Positions 1-7,655 of a stretch of 33,104 nt of DNA are shown piece by piece. The notes below the pieces were generated by a model, which worked only from the letters and a program-made list of their open reading frames with translations, had not been told where the DNA came from and searched no databases. Origin of the DNA: an uncultured Verrucomicrobiota bacterium (GTDB lineage Bacteria; Verrucomicrobiota; Verrucomicrobiia; Limisphaerales; CAIYYI01); contig CAIYYI010000133.1 of assembly GCA_903930345.1 (NCBI GenBank), positions 1 to 33,104 of the forward strand, read 5' to 3'. Both the position numbers and the translations under genes were made by a program. Numbering within the stretch: position 1 is the stretch's first letter; each line of letters opens with the position of its first letter.

Positions 1-75
1 CCCAGAACTGTCGCCCCCCAAAGGGAGCACAAACATCCCATTGATCTCATATATGTATTAGAAACCGTGCAAGAT

Positions 76-109
76 TGTGCGTCAAGTGGACGCACAGGCT
101 TATTTTTGT
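76..109 (+). terminator. Rho-independent terminator-like hairpin
   Basis: A perfect 8-bp inverted repeat, TGTGCGTC (76-83) and GACGCACA (89-96), encloses a 5-nt loop and is followed by GGCTTATTTTTG. It would end transcription entering from the left edge of the window. The gene it serves lies outside the window, so this is inferred from structure only. Confidence 0.5.
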
Positions 110-117
110 AACGCCGG

Positions 118-151
118 GGCAGGGATGTTTCCCTGCCGGACAGTCTTTTTG
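118..151 (+). terminator. second terminator-like hairpin
   Basis: GGCAGGGA (118-125) pairs perfectly with TCCCTGCC (130-137) around a TGTT loop, and a T-rich stretch ending in TTTTT follows near 146-151. It lies just downstream of the hairpin at 76-96, so the two may act as a tandem terminator insulating the membrane protein gene that begins at 214. Confidence 0.45.
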
Positions 152-213
152 GCGCGGCTCTGGTTTTTCGGAGTGCAAAGTAACGCGAAAGATGTCCTAA
201 TCAGTCAGAAGAT

Positions 214-1602
214 ATGAACCAAACACCCACCAATCCATCTGGAACGTCTCCCATTTTCCAAGTGCCCTGCTGGGTGGCGGGGGTGGTGGCGCTGCTGAGC
301 ACGGTGCTCTACTACCTCCAGGTCCGCCATGGCATCGCGGCCAATCCCGATTCCTGGGCCTACTGGGAAAGCGCGGCCGCGTTTGTGGAGCGCGGTTCGT
401 ACTGCTATTTCGGGGGGGAGTTGCCGGTTTGCTGGCCCCCGCTCTTCTCGCTTTATCTTGCCCTGTTCCAGTGGTTGGGCGGGTCCACCGGACAATCGCT
501 GATCCTGGCCATGACGGTGCTGAACTTTGGCATCGTCTGGATCTGGGCGGTCGTGCTGCTGGATTATGCCCGTCGGACGTTGCCTGCCGGGCTTCATCCC
601 CTCCTCTGGGCGGTTGGCTTGGGTTTTGTGGCGGTGTTTGTTCCCTGGTGCGGACTCTGGCTGCTGGCGAATTATCTGAACCTCCTGTTCGCGGGTCTGC
701 TGGTGCTGGCGCTGCTGCGGTTGGAAACCGCTGCCGGATTCTCCTTCTGGGGGTTGGCGGCCGTGGCGGCTCTCGCTGGTGGCTTATGCGTGCTGAGCCA
801 TAATTCCAGCCTGGCCTATGTGCCGCCAGCTGTGTTGGTGGCGCTGTTGCTGCCGCGCCTCTCCTGGCCGCGCAGGCTGGGGGTGGTGGGGTTGTTGGGA
901 TTCGCGGTGGTGGGCTGGAAAGTCAGCCGTGTCCTCCTGGGACAGGGGAACTCTCATGCCCTAGGCCTGCCGCCCAAGTTCGCCATGGGGGAGCATCTTT
1001 ACCAGTCGGTGCGCGGGCTGGGCGGCTTCTTTCTCTCCACGCAATCGGCGGATATTCCTTCCTTGTTCCTGGGGCTGGGGCTGTTGGCTTTTCTATTCGC
1101 CGGGCTTTTCTCCCGCAGCCGTTTTGGTTCGGTGACGGCCAAGGTGCCGTTCATCATGGCCCTGGGTGTTTGGGCGGGCTTGTACGTGATCTTCAATGTC
1201 ACCTGGCTGGACACCAACCTGGATGGCCGCTTCCTTTTCTACTTTCCGCTCTGCCTGCTACCGCCCATGCTGGTCTGGCTCCAATCCCAGCCCCGGTTGG
1301 TTTGGGCTCCGGTGTTGCTGCTGCTAATAACGGTGCCATTGCTCAGGGGGCTGAAGTACGTGGACCGGAAAGGACCGGACAACCCGCAAGCCATCGCACA
1401 AGGCAGCATTGATATCCGTTCCTGGTATGCCATTTCCGGCCGGCCGGATTACCAGCCGGCGGTTGGGTTCGTGCGGGTGCGTCCGCCCACGTACCGGTTT
1501 CTCCAGCGCTGGGATCCGGCGGAGTCCCCCTTCTCCCAGGAGTTTGTGCGCGAGTACCAGCCTTCGGACGCCGCCCGCTTTGGCTATCCGTCTGTGCGGT
1601 AG
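214..1602 (+). CDS. polytopic membrane protein, GT-C glycosyltransferase-like
   Basis: This 462-residue protein is dominated by about ten or eleven hydrophobic segments. After the first membrane segment comes a short loop with an acidic NPDSWAYW motif (about residues 44-51). Such a loop, with an acidic residue after the first helix, is typical of GT-C transferases that use polyprenyl-phosphate sugars (ArnT/PMT-like, mannosyltransferase-like). A periplasmic stretch holding DTNLDGRF precedes the last helices, and the C-terminus is hydrophilic. The ATG at 214 has a weak AGAAG two bases upstream. larE begins 71 bp downstream on the same strand, with no evident functional link. I infer an envelope glycosyltransferase, but no family-defining motif was confirmed; it could be another multi-pass protein of unknown function. 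Confidence 0.6.
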   Translation: MNQTPTNPSGTSPIFQVPCWVAGVVALLSTVLYYLQVRHGIAANPDSWAYWESAAAFVERGSYCYFGGELPVCWPPLFSLYLALFQWLGGSTGQSLILAMTVLNFGIVWIWAVVLLDYARRTLPAGLHPLLWAVGLGFVAVFVPWCGLWLLANYLNLLFAGLLVLALLRLETAAGFSFWGLAAVAALAGGLCVLSHNSSLAYVPPAVLVALLLPRLSWPRRLGVVGLLGFAVVGWKVSRVLLGQGNSHALGLPPKFAMGEHLYQSVRGLGGFFLSTQSADIPSLFLGLGLLAFLFAGLFSRSRFGSVTAKVPFIMALGVWAGLYVIFNVTWLDTNLDGRFLFYFPLCLLPPMLVWLQSQPRLVWAPVLLLLITVPLLRGLKYVDRKGPDNPQAIAQGSIDIRSWYAISGRPDYQPAVGFVRVRPPTYRFLQRWDPAESPFSQEFVREYQPSDAARFGYPSVR

Positions 1603-1673
1603 AGATTTGTTCCCGAGGACCGGCCTTACGGCGTGTTCTGGACAGGCCTGCTGAAGCATGGCAAGTTCAGGGC

Positions 1674-2558
1674 GTGATATCTGAAAAGTTTGCGAAGCTG
1701 AAAGAGTTGTTGCGTGCCTGCGGCTCCTGTGTGGTGGCCTATTCCGGGGGCGTGGATTCTGTTTTCCTGGCCCGGGTGGCCCGGGATGTCCTGGGAGACA
1801 AGTCGTTGTCCATCATTGCGGACACACCCAGTCTGCCGCGCCGCGAATTGCAGGAGGCCCTGGAGATCGCCGCGCTCCATGGCATTCCGGTGCGGGTGGT
1901 GCACACCGCTGAATTTGACAACCCCAAGTACCTGGCCAATTCCCAGGATCGCTGCTACTTCTGCAAGCATGAGCTGTTTGCCGAACTGGTGCCCATCGCC
2001 CAGGCGGAGGGTTATGCCGCCGTGCTCTACGGCGAAAATGCGAGCGATGTGGGGGATCATCGCCCGGGAGCCGTGGCCGCCGCCGAGTTCAGGGTGCGGG
2101 CCCCTTTGAAAGAGGTGGGCTTCACCAAGGCTGAAATCCGCACGCTTTCCGCCCAGCTCGGCTTGCCCACGGCGGACAAACCGCAGATGGCCTGCCTAAG
2201 CTCGCGCGTGCCCTACGGCGAAACCGTCACGCCGGAAAAGCTGAAGATGATCGAGGAGGCGGAATATGTGCTGCGCGATTTTGGTTTCCACGATGTGCGG
2301 GTGCGCCACCACGAATTGACGGCGGCTCCCGCGACCCCGGCCTCGGTGGGCGCCCCGGCCAAACAGCATCTGGCCCGCATCGAGGTGGGACCGGGTGAGA
2401 TGGGGCGGTTGCTTGTCGACAACACCGCGCGCCAGGTGGCCGAGGCGATCAAGAAGCTGGGCTACGCGCATGTGACCCTGGATTTGCTCGGGTATCGCCG
2501 GGGGAGCATGAATGAGGTCATGGCGGTGAACCTCAACTTTACGCGCAAACCGGTTTAG
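1674..2558 (+). CDS. larE: LarE, ATP-dependent sacrificial sulfur transferase for nickel-pincer cofactor
   Basis: The protein has 294 residues, usual for LarE. The PP-loop SGGVDS lies at residues 24-29 and the typical RCYFCK (C94, C97) and ACLSSR (C174) motifs follow. LarE adenylates pyridinium-3,5-biscarboxylic acid mononucleotide and replaces its carboxylates by thiocarboxylates, building the nickel pincer nucleotide of lactate racemase and other LarA-family enzymes. In the Lactobacillus plantarum enzyme a single cysteine (C176, equivalent to C174 here) donates sulfur; homologs with three conserved cysteines, such as Thermotoga LarE, bind an iron-sulfur cluster. This one has the three-cysteine pattern. 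It starts with GTG at 1674; the nearby ATG at 1658 is out of frame. No larA, larB or larC is in the window. The nitroreductase gene converges on it with a 22-bp gap. Confidence 0.88.
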   Translation: MISEKFAKLKELLRACGSCVVAYSGGVDSVFLARVARDVLGDKSLSIIADTPSLPRRELQEALEIAALHGIPVRVVHTAEFDNPKYLANSQDRCYFCKHELFAELVPIAQAEGYAAVLYGENASDVGDHRPGAVAAAEFRVRAPLKEVGFTKAEIRTLSAQLGLPTADKPQMACLSSRVPYGETVTPEKLKMIEEAEYVLRDFGFHDVRVRHHELTAAPATPASVGAPAKQHLARIEVGPGEMGRLLVDNTARQVAEAIKKLGYAHVTLDLLGYRRGSMNEVMAVNLNFTRKPV

Positions 2559-2580
2559 GCGTCGTAAACCCCGGTCCCGC

Positions 2581-3237
2581 TCAGAGGTGTTCCAGCACGT
2601 CTTCCCGGGGGAAGCGGATCTTGGCTTGTTGCGCGTACTTGTCATCCTCCGCCCGGAAGCCCAGCGCACACGCCACCACGGTGGCAAAGCCCCGCTTGGG
2701 CAGCCCCAAAATGGCGTCGTACTTGTCCGGCTCAATCCCCTCCATGGGGCAGGTGTCGATGTCGAGCAGGGCGGCGGCGGTCATCAGGTTGCCCAAGGCG
2801 ATGTAGGCCTGGCAGGCGGCCCAGTGATTCACCTTCAGGCTGCGCGGACCGTGCACCACATCCTTGAGCATCATCTCCCGGTAGCTCTCCAGGTCGGAGA
2901 CCGGCGTGCCCCGCACTTCGGCGATGCGCTGGATGAAGCGGTCCACATGCGCGGCGTCCATGTGCTTGCGGATAGCCAGCACCACGTAATGGGAGCAGTC
3001 CACCACCTGGTTTTGGTTCCAGCTATGCGGCAGCAACTGCTGGCGGAGGGCGGGATCATCCACCACGAGAAAGCGCCACGGTTGCAGGCCGTACGAGGAG
3101 GGGGTGAGCACCAGCGCCTCCTCCAGCGCCGCCCAGTCGGCGGCCGGGATTTTTTTGGCGGCATCGAATTTCTTCGTGGCGTAGCGCCACTTCAATTGGG
3201 TGAGCAACGTTTCGCGATCAACCGGTTTCGTCATCAT
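2581..3237 (-). CDS. nitroreductase family NAD(P)H-dependent oxidoreductase
   Basis: This 218-residue protein has the nitroreductase-family opening (RYATKKFD, near residue 16) and the FMN-contacting TPSSYGLQPWRFLVV stretch, followed by a long helical dimer core and a C-terminal ALGFRAEDD segment typical of NfsB-like enzymes. It is expected to be a soluble homodimeric flavoenzyme that reduces quinones, nitroaromatics or similar acceptors with NAD(P)H; the substrate cannot be read from sequence. The frame stays open upstream to 3414, but homology begins at the MMTKPV doublet (3237 or 3234), and the upstream extension overlaps the hydrolase gene. There is no Shine-Dalgarno; the upstream bases are pyrimidine-rich. 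It lies 52 bp behind the GH106-like gene on the same strand, so co-transcription is possible. Confidence 0.85.
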   Translation of the reverse strand: MMTKPVDRETLLTQLKWRYATKKFDAAKKIPAADWAALEEALVLTPSSYGLQPWRFLVVDDPALRQQLLPHSWNQNQVVDCSHYVVLAIRKHMDAAHVDRFIQRIAEVRGTPVSDLESYREMMLKDVVHGPRSLKVNHWAACQAYIALGNLMTAAALLDIDTCPMEGIEPDKYDAILGLPKRGFATVVACALGFRAEDDKYAQQAKIRFPREDVLEHL

Positions 3238-3289
3238 GATGGGAGGGATTATGGCACAACTCGGGTCCGCCGCCAAGTGGCGGCTCAGG

Positions 3290-6200
3290 CTATGGTTGCC
3301 GGAGCAGTTGCACCGGGCCCAGCAGACCAGATTCCACCAGCGGTGAATCCTTGGTGAACTTCCGGATGTTGGTCCGGGTGTAACGCTTCTCCGGGGGAAG
3401 GGACTGATCCCCAATCACGCGGTTCGGCCAGAAGTTCACCACCTCGATCTCAAGGGTGTTGCCCGCCGGTTTCACCGCGTCGCCCAACGCCACGCGAAAC
3501 GGTCTGGACCAGGTGATGCCCAGGCTGCGCCCGTTCAGCCGCACCTCCGCCAGTTGCCGCACGTCGCCCAGATCCAGCCAGAGCGGCTGGCCGGCCGGGA
3601 CGCCCGCCGGGAGGTCGAACATCTGGCGGTAGGTGGCGGTGCCGGAAAAGTATTTCACCCCGGCCTCCGGGTGGACCGTCCAACTGGTGAGCCGGTCAAA
3701 TCGCACCGGCTGCGCCGGGCCGCCCCAGAGGGGATCAAACTGCACCTGCCAGGCACCGCCGAGTTCCCCCACCGGCTGCCAGGCGGGGAAGTTGGCCCCC
3801 GGAGTCGCCGGGCGGCCCGGCTGGCGGAAGACCACAAACCAGGAGCCGTAGGGTGTGAACTCCAGCGGCAGGGTGGTGACGCCCGCGCCCGGGCGGAAGA
3901 CAGGCAGGGGGCGGATCTCGCCCGTGAGCGGATCCCACAGCTCCGGCTGCTTGCCTGTCACACGGAAGGTGCATTCGGCGGCATCCGCCCGGTTTGAGGA
4001 GTTCACCACAAAGTAGATCTCCGTGCCGTCCTGCCGACGATGGATGTAGTTCAGGACGGTGTTGGCCTGCCGGCCCACGAAGGAGAAATCCGGGCCGATC
4101 CCATCCGCCATCAGCACCTGCCGGGCGGTCTGGCCGGTGATGATGCGGCCCTGGCCCACCGACCGGATGCCGGTGGATTTCGCGCCCCAGAGTTCCCCGA
4201 CCAGCACGGTCAGCTCGGTGTCGCTGCGGGGATGATCCTGGAGGCTGAGGGGATGGGTGGGCCGAGGGCCGATGATCGTGCCGCCCGCTTGCGCCAGCGC
4301 GCGGATTTTGCGCAGCACGGGCAGGGAGAGGCCAGGGCGGTCCGGCAGCACCAGGACGCGGTAGCTCATCCCGTCCGGCAGCACCAGGCGACCGTTCTGC
4401 ACGCTCATGCGGGTCAGCAGCACCTCCTCCGTCACCACGTCGTAATCATAGCCGGGCAGCACCTGCGCGGGATCGGTCCGCTTCAGTTGCGCGAAGTTGG
4501 GGACGTGGTCGCCGTAGTAATAGGCGGCATCGGCCACGAACAACCCCTGCTGGGCGAGGAACTGGCAGCGGTTCAGGTAGGCCAGGAACGGTCCGGATTT
4601 CTCCCACCAAGTGGAGTTCGGGTTGAAATGGGTGCCGGCAAAGTATTCCTGCCCGGGCAGGCCCATCTCCGCCGGGGAGCAGACGAAGGCATGCCAGACC
4701 AGGCGGTTCAGCCCCTCGCAGATCGCGTAATCAAAGGAGGGCTTCAGATTGTCCCAGAGGGTCTCCTGCCAGTGCGGTCCGATGGTGGTGAAACCCTCCG
4801 CCGCCACGAACCGACGGCCATAGGTGTGCGCGGCCGAGGCGGGCTGCTTCACAAAGAACCGGTTCGAATCCCCCACGCGATGACGCCAGGACCAGGCCCA
4901 GAACTCGGACATCGGCACATCGTTCTGCCCCAGGCAGCGCTGGGCGTCAATCGGCACCGCGTGCGGACCGCCGGATTCCGGGTGGATCTCCAGCCCGTGC
5001 TGGTGCGCCCATTGTTTGAAGGGCAGGAAATGGTTGTCCACCGCCAGGTCGCCGAGCGTCTTGCGGTAATCATTCAGGAACCGGTTGCTGAGCGGTCGGC
5101 TGGCCACCACGCGGCCGGTGAGCGCGGGCAACCACGGCAGGAAATCATAGCCGCGCCGCTGGCTGAATTCCGCGCGCAGGGTGGGAGTCCAGTTGACGGC
5201 CTCCACCTCCCAGCTATCTGTGTGGAGATATTTCAGGGCCTTGCCGGCCAGCGGACCGGCGTCCAGGATCAGCGGTTCCACCACGGAATCCCAGTAGGTT
5301 TTGAGGGCTTTCGTGTCCAGCACATCCAGGGCATAACCCTGCCAGCCATCGCTGCTGGTGGAGACCTTGGAATGGTTGCCCACGGTGCTGCCGATGCGCA
5401 GGATTGTCCAGGTGCCCGGGGGGACCGCCCACTGCAGGCGTCCCTGGCCGTCCAGCCGCCTGGTCAGGTCGGTGACGGCGTTGGTGGCGATCACCGGCTC
5501 GCCCGGCTGCTCCGGCAGCTCCTGGAAGAGCGGGGTGGTGTCCGGCGCGGAAAAGTGCAGGGTTTTGTGTACCGCCTTCGCCTCCCAGCCTTGGAGCCGC
5601 GCCTCGCGGGCGGTCGGGGGCCAACTGCCCGCCGGGCCGGAGAGGCGCAGCTCGGTCACTTGCACATTGCGCGGGGATCCCGGGGAACGCGGGTCGTACG
5701 CGTCAAAGAAAACCACGCGAAAGCTCCGGCTCCGGACCGCCTTGAAGGGGATGGCTGCGGCTTTTCCATCCGGCACGGCAAAGGCGGCCACCCTTTCGTA
5801 GGTGCCATTGGCCAGCGCAGCCTGCACCTCGCCCGCCTTGGGCCCGTAGCCTTCGCGGCCTTGCAAGGTCACTTGGTCGAACTCCACCTCCGTCGCAAAA
5901 TCCACCTGCAGCCACTCCGGGCGTTCCCGGGCCGGGCCCTGGCCCGGGGTGGTGGCGGCGGAGACCCAGAAGGTGGCGATCTCGCCATCGCCCGCCAACC
6001 CGGCCGGGTGATCCGGCTGGGCGCTGCGGGCGGTCAGGCTTTTGAAAGGGATCTGGGTGGCGGCGTTCGGCGCGGGAAAGGCCACCACGAAGAGATCCTC
6101 ATAATATTCCAGCGCATGCTTGGGCTCGGCCAGCGTGACGTTGGTGGGGCCGGGGCCCCTGACAGTGGTCTCGGTCCAGACCAGTTTCTTGGCGGCGTCC

Positions 6201-6619
6201 GAGGCCTTGACCATGGGTCCGCCCAGGTTCCAGCCGCTCTGGATGTTGAGGCTCATCTCCAGGCCCAGGCGGTCGGCCTCCTGGAGGCAGTGCTTGTACA
6301 GCGCGCGCCATTCGGGCGAGAAGAAGGTGGGACCGTGCGGGGCCGGATCATTGCCGTCCTGTGATGAGCCATTGGCATCGCAGATCAGCGCCCCGCCAAA
6401 GCCCTTGGCCTTCATCTGCTCCAGGTCGCGGGTGATGGACTGGCGGGTGACATTGCCATTGAGCCACCACCAGTACGCGCGCAGGCGCGCCTCGTTCGGC
6501 GGGCTTTTGAAACCGGCGGTCAGAGGGTCGGGGGCGGAGGCATCAGCGGCAGCGGCGTGGTGCGCTCCCAGCCCGAGGAGCAGGGCCAGCAGCAGGACAG
6601 GTTTGGAGAGGGCTCTCAT
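3290..6619 (-). CDS. secreted GH106-like glycoside hydrolase (alpha-L-rhamnosidase type)
   Basis: The product has 1,109 residues, a usual size for GH106. A signal peptide (MRALSKPVLLLALLLGLG) ends near the AAAA-DAS stretch. The N-terminal barrel shows the family hallmark PPNEARLRAYWWWLNGNVT (about 40-58) followed by DLEQMKAKGFGGALICD. Within it, about residues 190-320 look like an F5/8-type (discoidin) insert that includes WLQVDF. Further conserved stretches are HTDSWE, MSEFWAWSW and AAEGFTTIG, whose acidic residues are candidate catalytic groups. A C-terminal galactose-binding-like beta-sandwich carries LWLDLGDVRQLAEVRLNG. Family members remove alpha-L-rhamnose from complex pectins and other polysaccharides, but many GH106-like proteins have unproven specificity. 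The frame is open to 6706, yet the signal peptide sets the start at 6619. With the window's two sulfatases it suggests use of complex, possibly sulfated, glycans. Confidence 0.82.
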   Translation of the reverse strand: MRALSKPVLLLALLLGLGAHHAAAADASAPDPLTAGFKSPPNEARLRAYWWWLNGNVTRQSITRDLEQMKAKGFGGALICDANGSSQDGNDPAPHGPTFFSPEWRALYKHCLQEADRLGLEMSLNIQSGWNLGGPMVKASDAAKKLVWTETTVRGPGPTNVTLAEPKHALEYYEDLFVVAFPAPNAATQIPFKSLTARSAQPDHPAGLAGDGEIATFWVSAATTPGQGPARERPEWLQVDFATEVEFDQVTLQGREGYGPKAGEVQAALANGTYERVAAFAVPDGKAAAIPFKAVRSRSFRVVFFDAYDPRSPGSPRNVQVTELRLSGPAGSWPPTAREARLQGWEAKAVHKTLHFSAPDTTPLFQELPEQPGEPVIATNAVTDLTRRLDGQGRLQWAVPPGTWTILRIGSTVGNHSKVSTSSDGWQGYALDVLDTKALKTYWDSVVEPLILDAGPLAGKALKYLHTDSWEVEAVNWTPTLRAEFSQRRGYDFLPWLPALTGRVVASRPLSNRFLNDYRKTLGDLAVDNHFLPFKQWAHQHGLEIHPESGGPHAVPIDAQRCLGQNDVPMSEFWAWSWRHRVGDSNRFFVKQPASAAHTYGRRFVAAEGFTTIGPHWQETLWDNLKPSFDYAICEGLNRLVWHAFVCSPAEMGLPGQEYFAGTHFNPNSTWWEKSGPFLAYLNRCQFLAQQGLFVADAAYYYGDHVPNFAQLKRTDPAQVLPGYDYDVVTEEVLLTRMSVQNGRLVLPDGMSYRVLVLPDRPGLSLPVLRKIRALAQAGGTIIGPRPTHPLSLQDHPRSDTELTVLVGELWGAKSTGIRSVGQGRIITGQTARQVLMADGIGPDFSFVGRQANTVLNYIHRRQDGTEIYFVVNSSNRADAAECTFRVTGKQPELWDPLTGEIRPLPVFRPGAGVTTLPLEFTPYGSWFVVFRQPGRPATPGANFPAWQPVGELGGAWQVQFDPLWGGPAQPVRFDRLTSWTVHPEAGVKYFSGTATYRQMFDLPAGVPAGQPLWLDLGDVRQLAEVRLNGRSLGITWSRPFRVALGDAVKPAGNTLEIEVVNFWPNRVIGDQSLPPEKRYTRTNIRKFTKDSPLVESGLLGPVQLLRQP

Positions 6620-6833
6620 TGCGTTGGGTCTTTCGTTGACTGGGATGGTACCCCCGGGGGCGGATTGCCCGCAAGCTCGCAGAAGAACCTTGGATTGCAG
6701 TCGCATATCGCTGTGGGACGCCGGCCCATGGCCAATCGTCTGGAACTGGGGCCGGGCCAGATGGAGGATGGGTTCATGGCGTTTTTCATTGAAAACGGGT
6801 CGGCTGCACCACTTTTTCGGGTGGTGAAAGTGA

Positions 6834-6986
6834 TTTCAAATCGGACCAAATCGGACCGGAAAAACTTTTTTTCGCGGACCGATTTGAAATGACTTTTTTC
6901 GGCATCCAATTTGTGGGCTGATGGTTACAGCGAATTTCAAATCGGACCGTTTTTGATTTCAAAACGGACCCGGTCCGATTTGAAAA
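6834..6986. repeat. cluster of TTTCAAATCGGACC motifs in both orientations
   Basis: Six copies or near-copies of one 14-16-bp motif occur within 153 bp. Forward copies are at 6834-6847, 6848-6857 (core AAATCGGACC in perfect 10-bp tandem with the preceding copy), 6935-6949 and 6957-6970 (one mismatch). Reverse-oriented copies are at 6875-6890 (one mismatch) and 6971-6985. The last forward and reverse copies abut to make a near-perfect 30-bp palindrome centred near 6970/6971. Copies lie 215-370 bp upstream of the GH106-like start. Operator array or decayed REP-like element are both possible. Confidence 0.75.
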
Positions 6987-7072
6987 TGTAGGTTTATAGG
7001 CACGATATTGTAGGTTGATGTGGACAGATGAGGGCAGGGAGAGTACAGGCGGGAACGCAGAAGGCGGGCTCA

Positions 7073-7096
7073 CGCGGAGATGTGGAGGCGCGGAGA
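7073..7096 (+). repeat. 8-bp-period array (CGCGGAGA type)
   Basis: Three contiguous 8-mers, CGCGGAGA, TGTGGAGG and CGCGGAGA, keep GGAG in the same register at 7076, 7084 and 7092. They are degenerate at other positions, which suggests an old or constrained array rather than fresh slippage. Confidence 0.55.
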
Positions 7097-7143
7097 GAGG
7101 GCCAGGATGGATTGCACACACGATGCCACGAAGAAGGGACGGG

Positions 7144-7178
7144 CCATTTGAGATTTCAGATTGGAGATGGGCGATGGC
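7144..7178 (+). repeat. 7-bp-period array (AGATTTC/AGATGGG type)
   Basis: Five contiguous 7-mers run from 7144, of which AGATTTC (7151), AGATTGG (7158), AGATGGG (7165) and CGATGGC (7172) share a GAT core in exact 7-bp register. The array is degenerate, and no reading frame with family similarity crosses it. Confidence 0.55.
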
Positions 7179-7330
7179 ATCGGGACCGGGGTGGTCGGGC
7201 GGTGCGACCAGTGCGGTGGCCGACAGATGCGTGGCCAGGGGCGGTTCATTCATAAGGTGCCTTTTCCTTTTCATAATTTTTACACGGCTGACGGTAGCAC
7301 AGGTTTTTTGGGGTAAGGGCCAGGGCAAAA

Positions 7331-7380
7331 ACCGGTTGCGGGAATCTGCGCGAGTTTGCGCGTCGTTGCGGGAGTCTGCA
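7331..7380 (+). repeat. 10-bp-period array with TTGCG core
   Basis: Five consecutive 10-bp units each end in TTGCG, CTGCG, TTGCG, TTGCG and CTGCA at exactly 7336, 7346, 7356, 7366 and 7376. The other five positions vary. The exact 10-bp spacing puts all cores on one face of the helix. Confidence 0.65.
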
Positions 7381-7424
7381 TGTCAAAACCGGGTGATTTT
7401 GCTGCATAAAAAAGTTGACGGAAA

Positions 7425-7452
7425 TTGGGAGCCTAGAGTTGGGAGATGGGAG
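7425..7452 (+). repeat. 7-bp-period array (TTGGGAG type)
   Basis: Four contiguous heptamers, TTGGGAG, CCTAGAG, TTGGGAG and ATGGGAG, start at 7425, 7432, 7439 and 7446. It has the same period as the 7144-7178 array but a different unit. Confidence 0.55.
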
Positions 7453-7655
7453 CCGAAATACCGAAAACGTGCAAACCGAGCGGGTAGCGGTCGAACGGTG
7501 AACCGTGCAGCGGAGCTGCGGATTTGAAATCCCCCTCGTCCAGTGAAACCGGAAAGTTATCAGCCCTATCGTGTAGCCGGGCTATCCGAATTGCAGCCGA
7601 ACAGGTTTGGGTGTTTACACGTGGGCGGCGGCTCCCTAGATTGCCCGCGTTCAAC

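Larger units (their letters stand above)
6620..7655. other. 1.0-kb gene-free divergent spacer
   Basis: This spacer separates the divergent hydrolase (left) and phosphoesterase (right) genes and should hold both promoters. Frames open here lack family motifs and span repeats, so no gene is called. It contains a CACCAC/GTGGTG hairpin (6807-6826), the TTTCAAATCGGACC cluster (6834-6986), an 8-bp-period array (7073-7096), two 7-bp-period arrays (7144-7178, 7425-7452) and a 10-bp-period array (7331-7380). No clear sigma-70 promoter was identified. Confidence 0.7.

Noticed and set aside
4040..6364. A 774-codon open frame antisense to the GH106-like hydrolase
   Set aside because: Long antisense frames are expected in GC-rich genes. 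It shows no family motif and sits wholly inside a gene with a signal peptide and conserved blocks.
6834..6986. CRISPR array
   Set aside because: Motif copies are 10-16 bp, in both orientations and at irregular spacing, with no uniform spacers and no cas genes.
7015..7527. A 170-codon open frame in the spacer
   Set aside because: It crosses three short-period repeat arrays, has no recognisable domain and no ribosome binding site.
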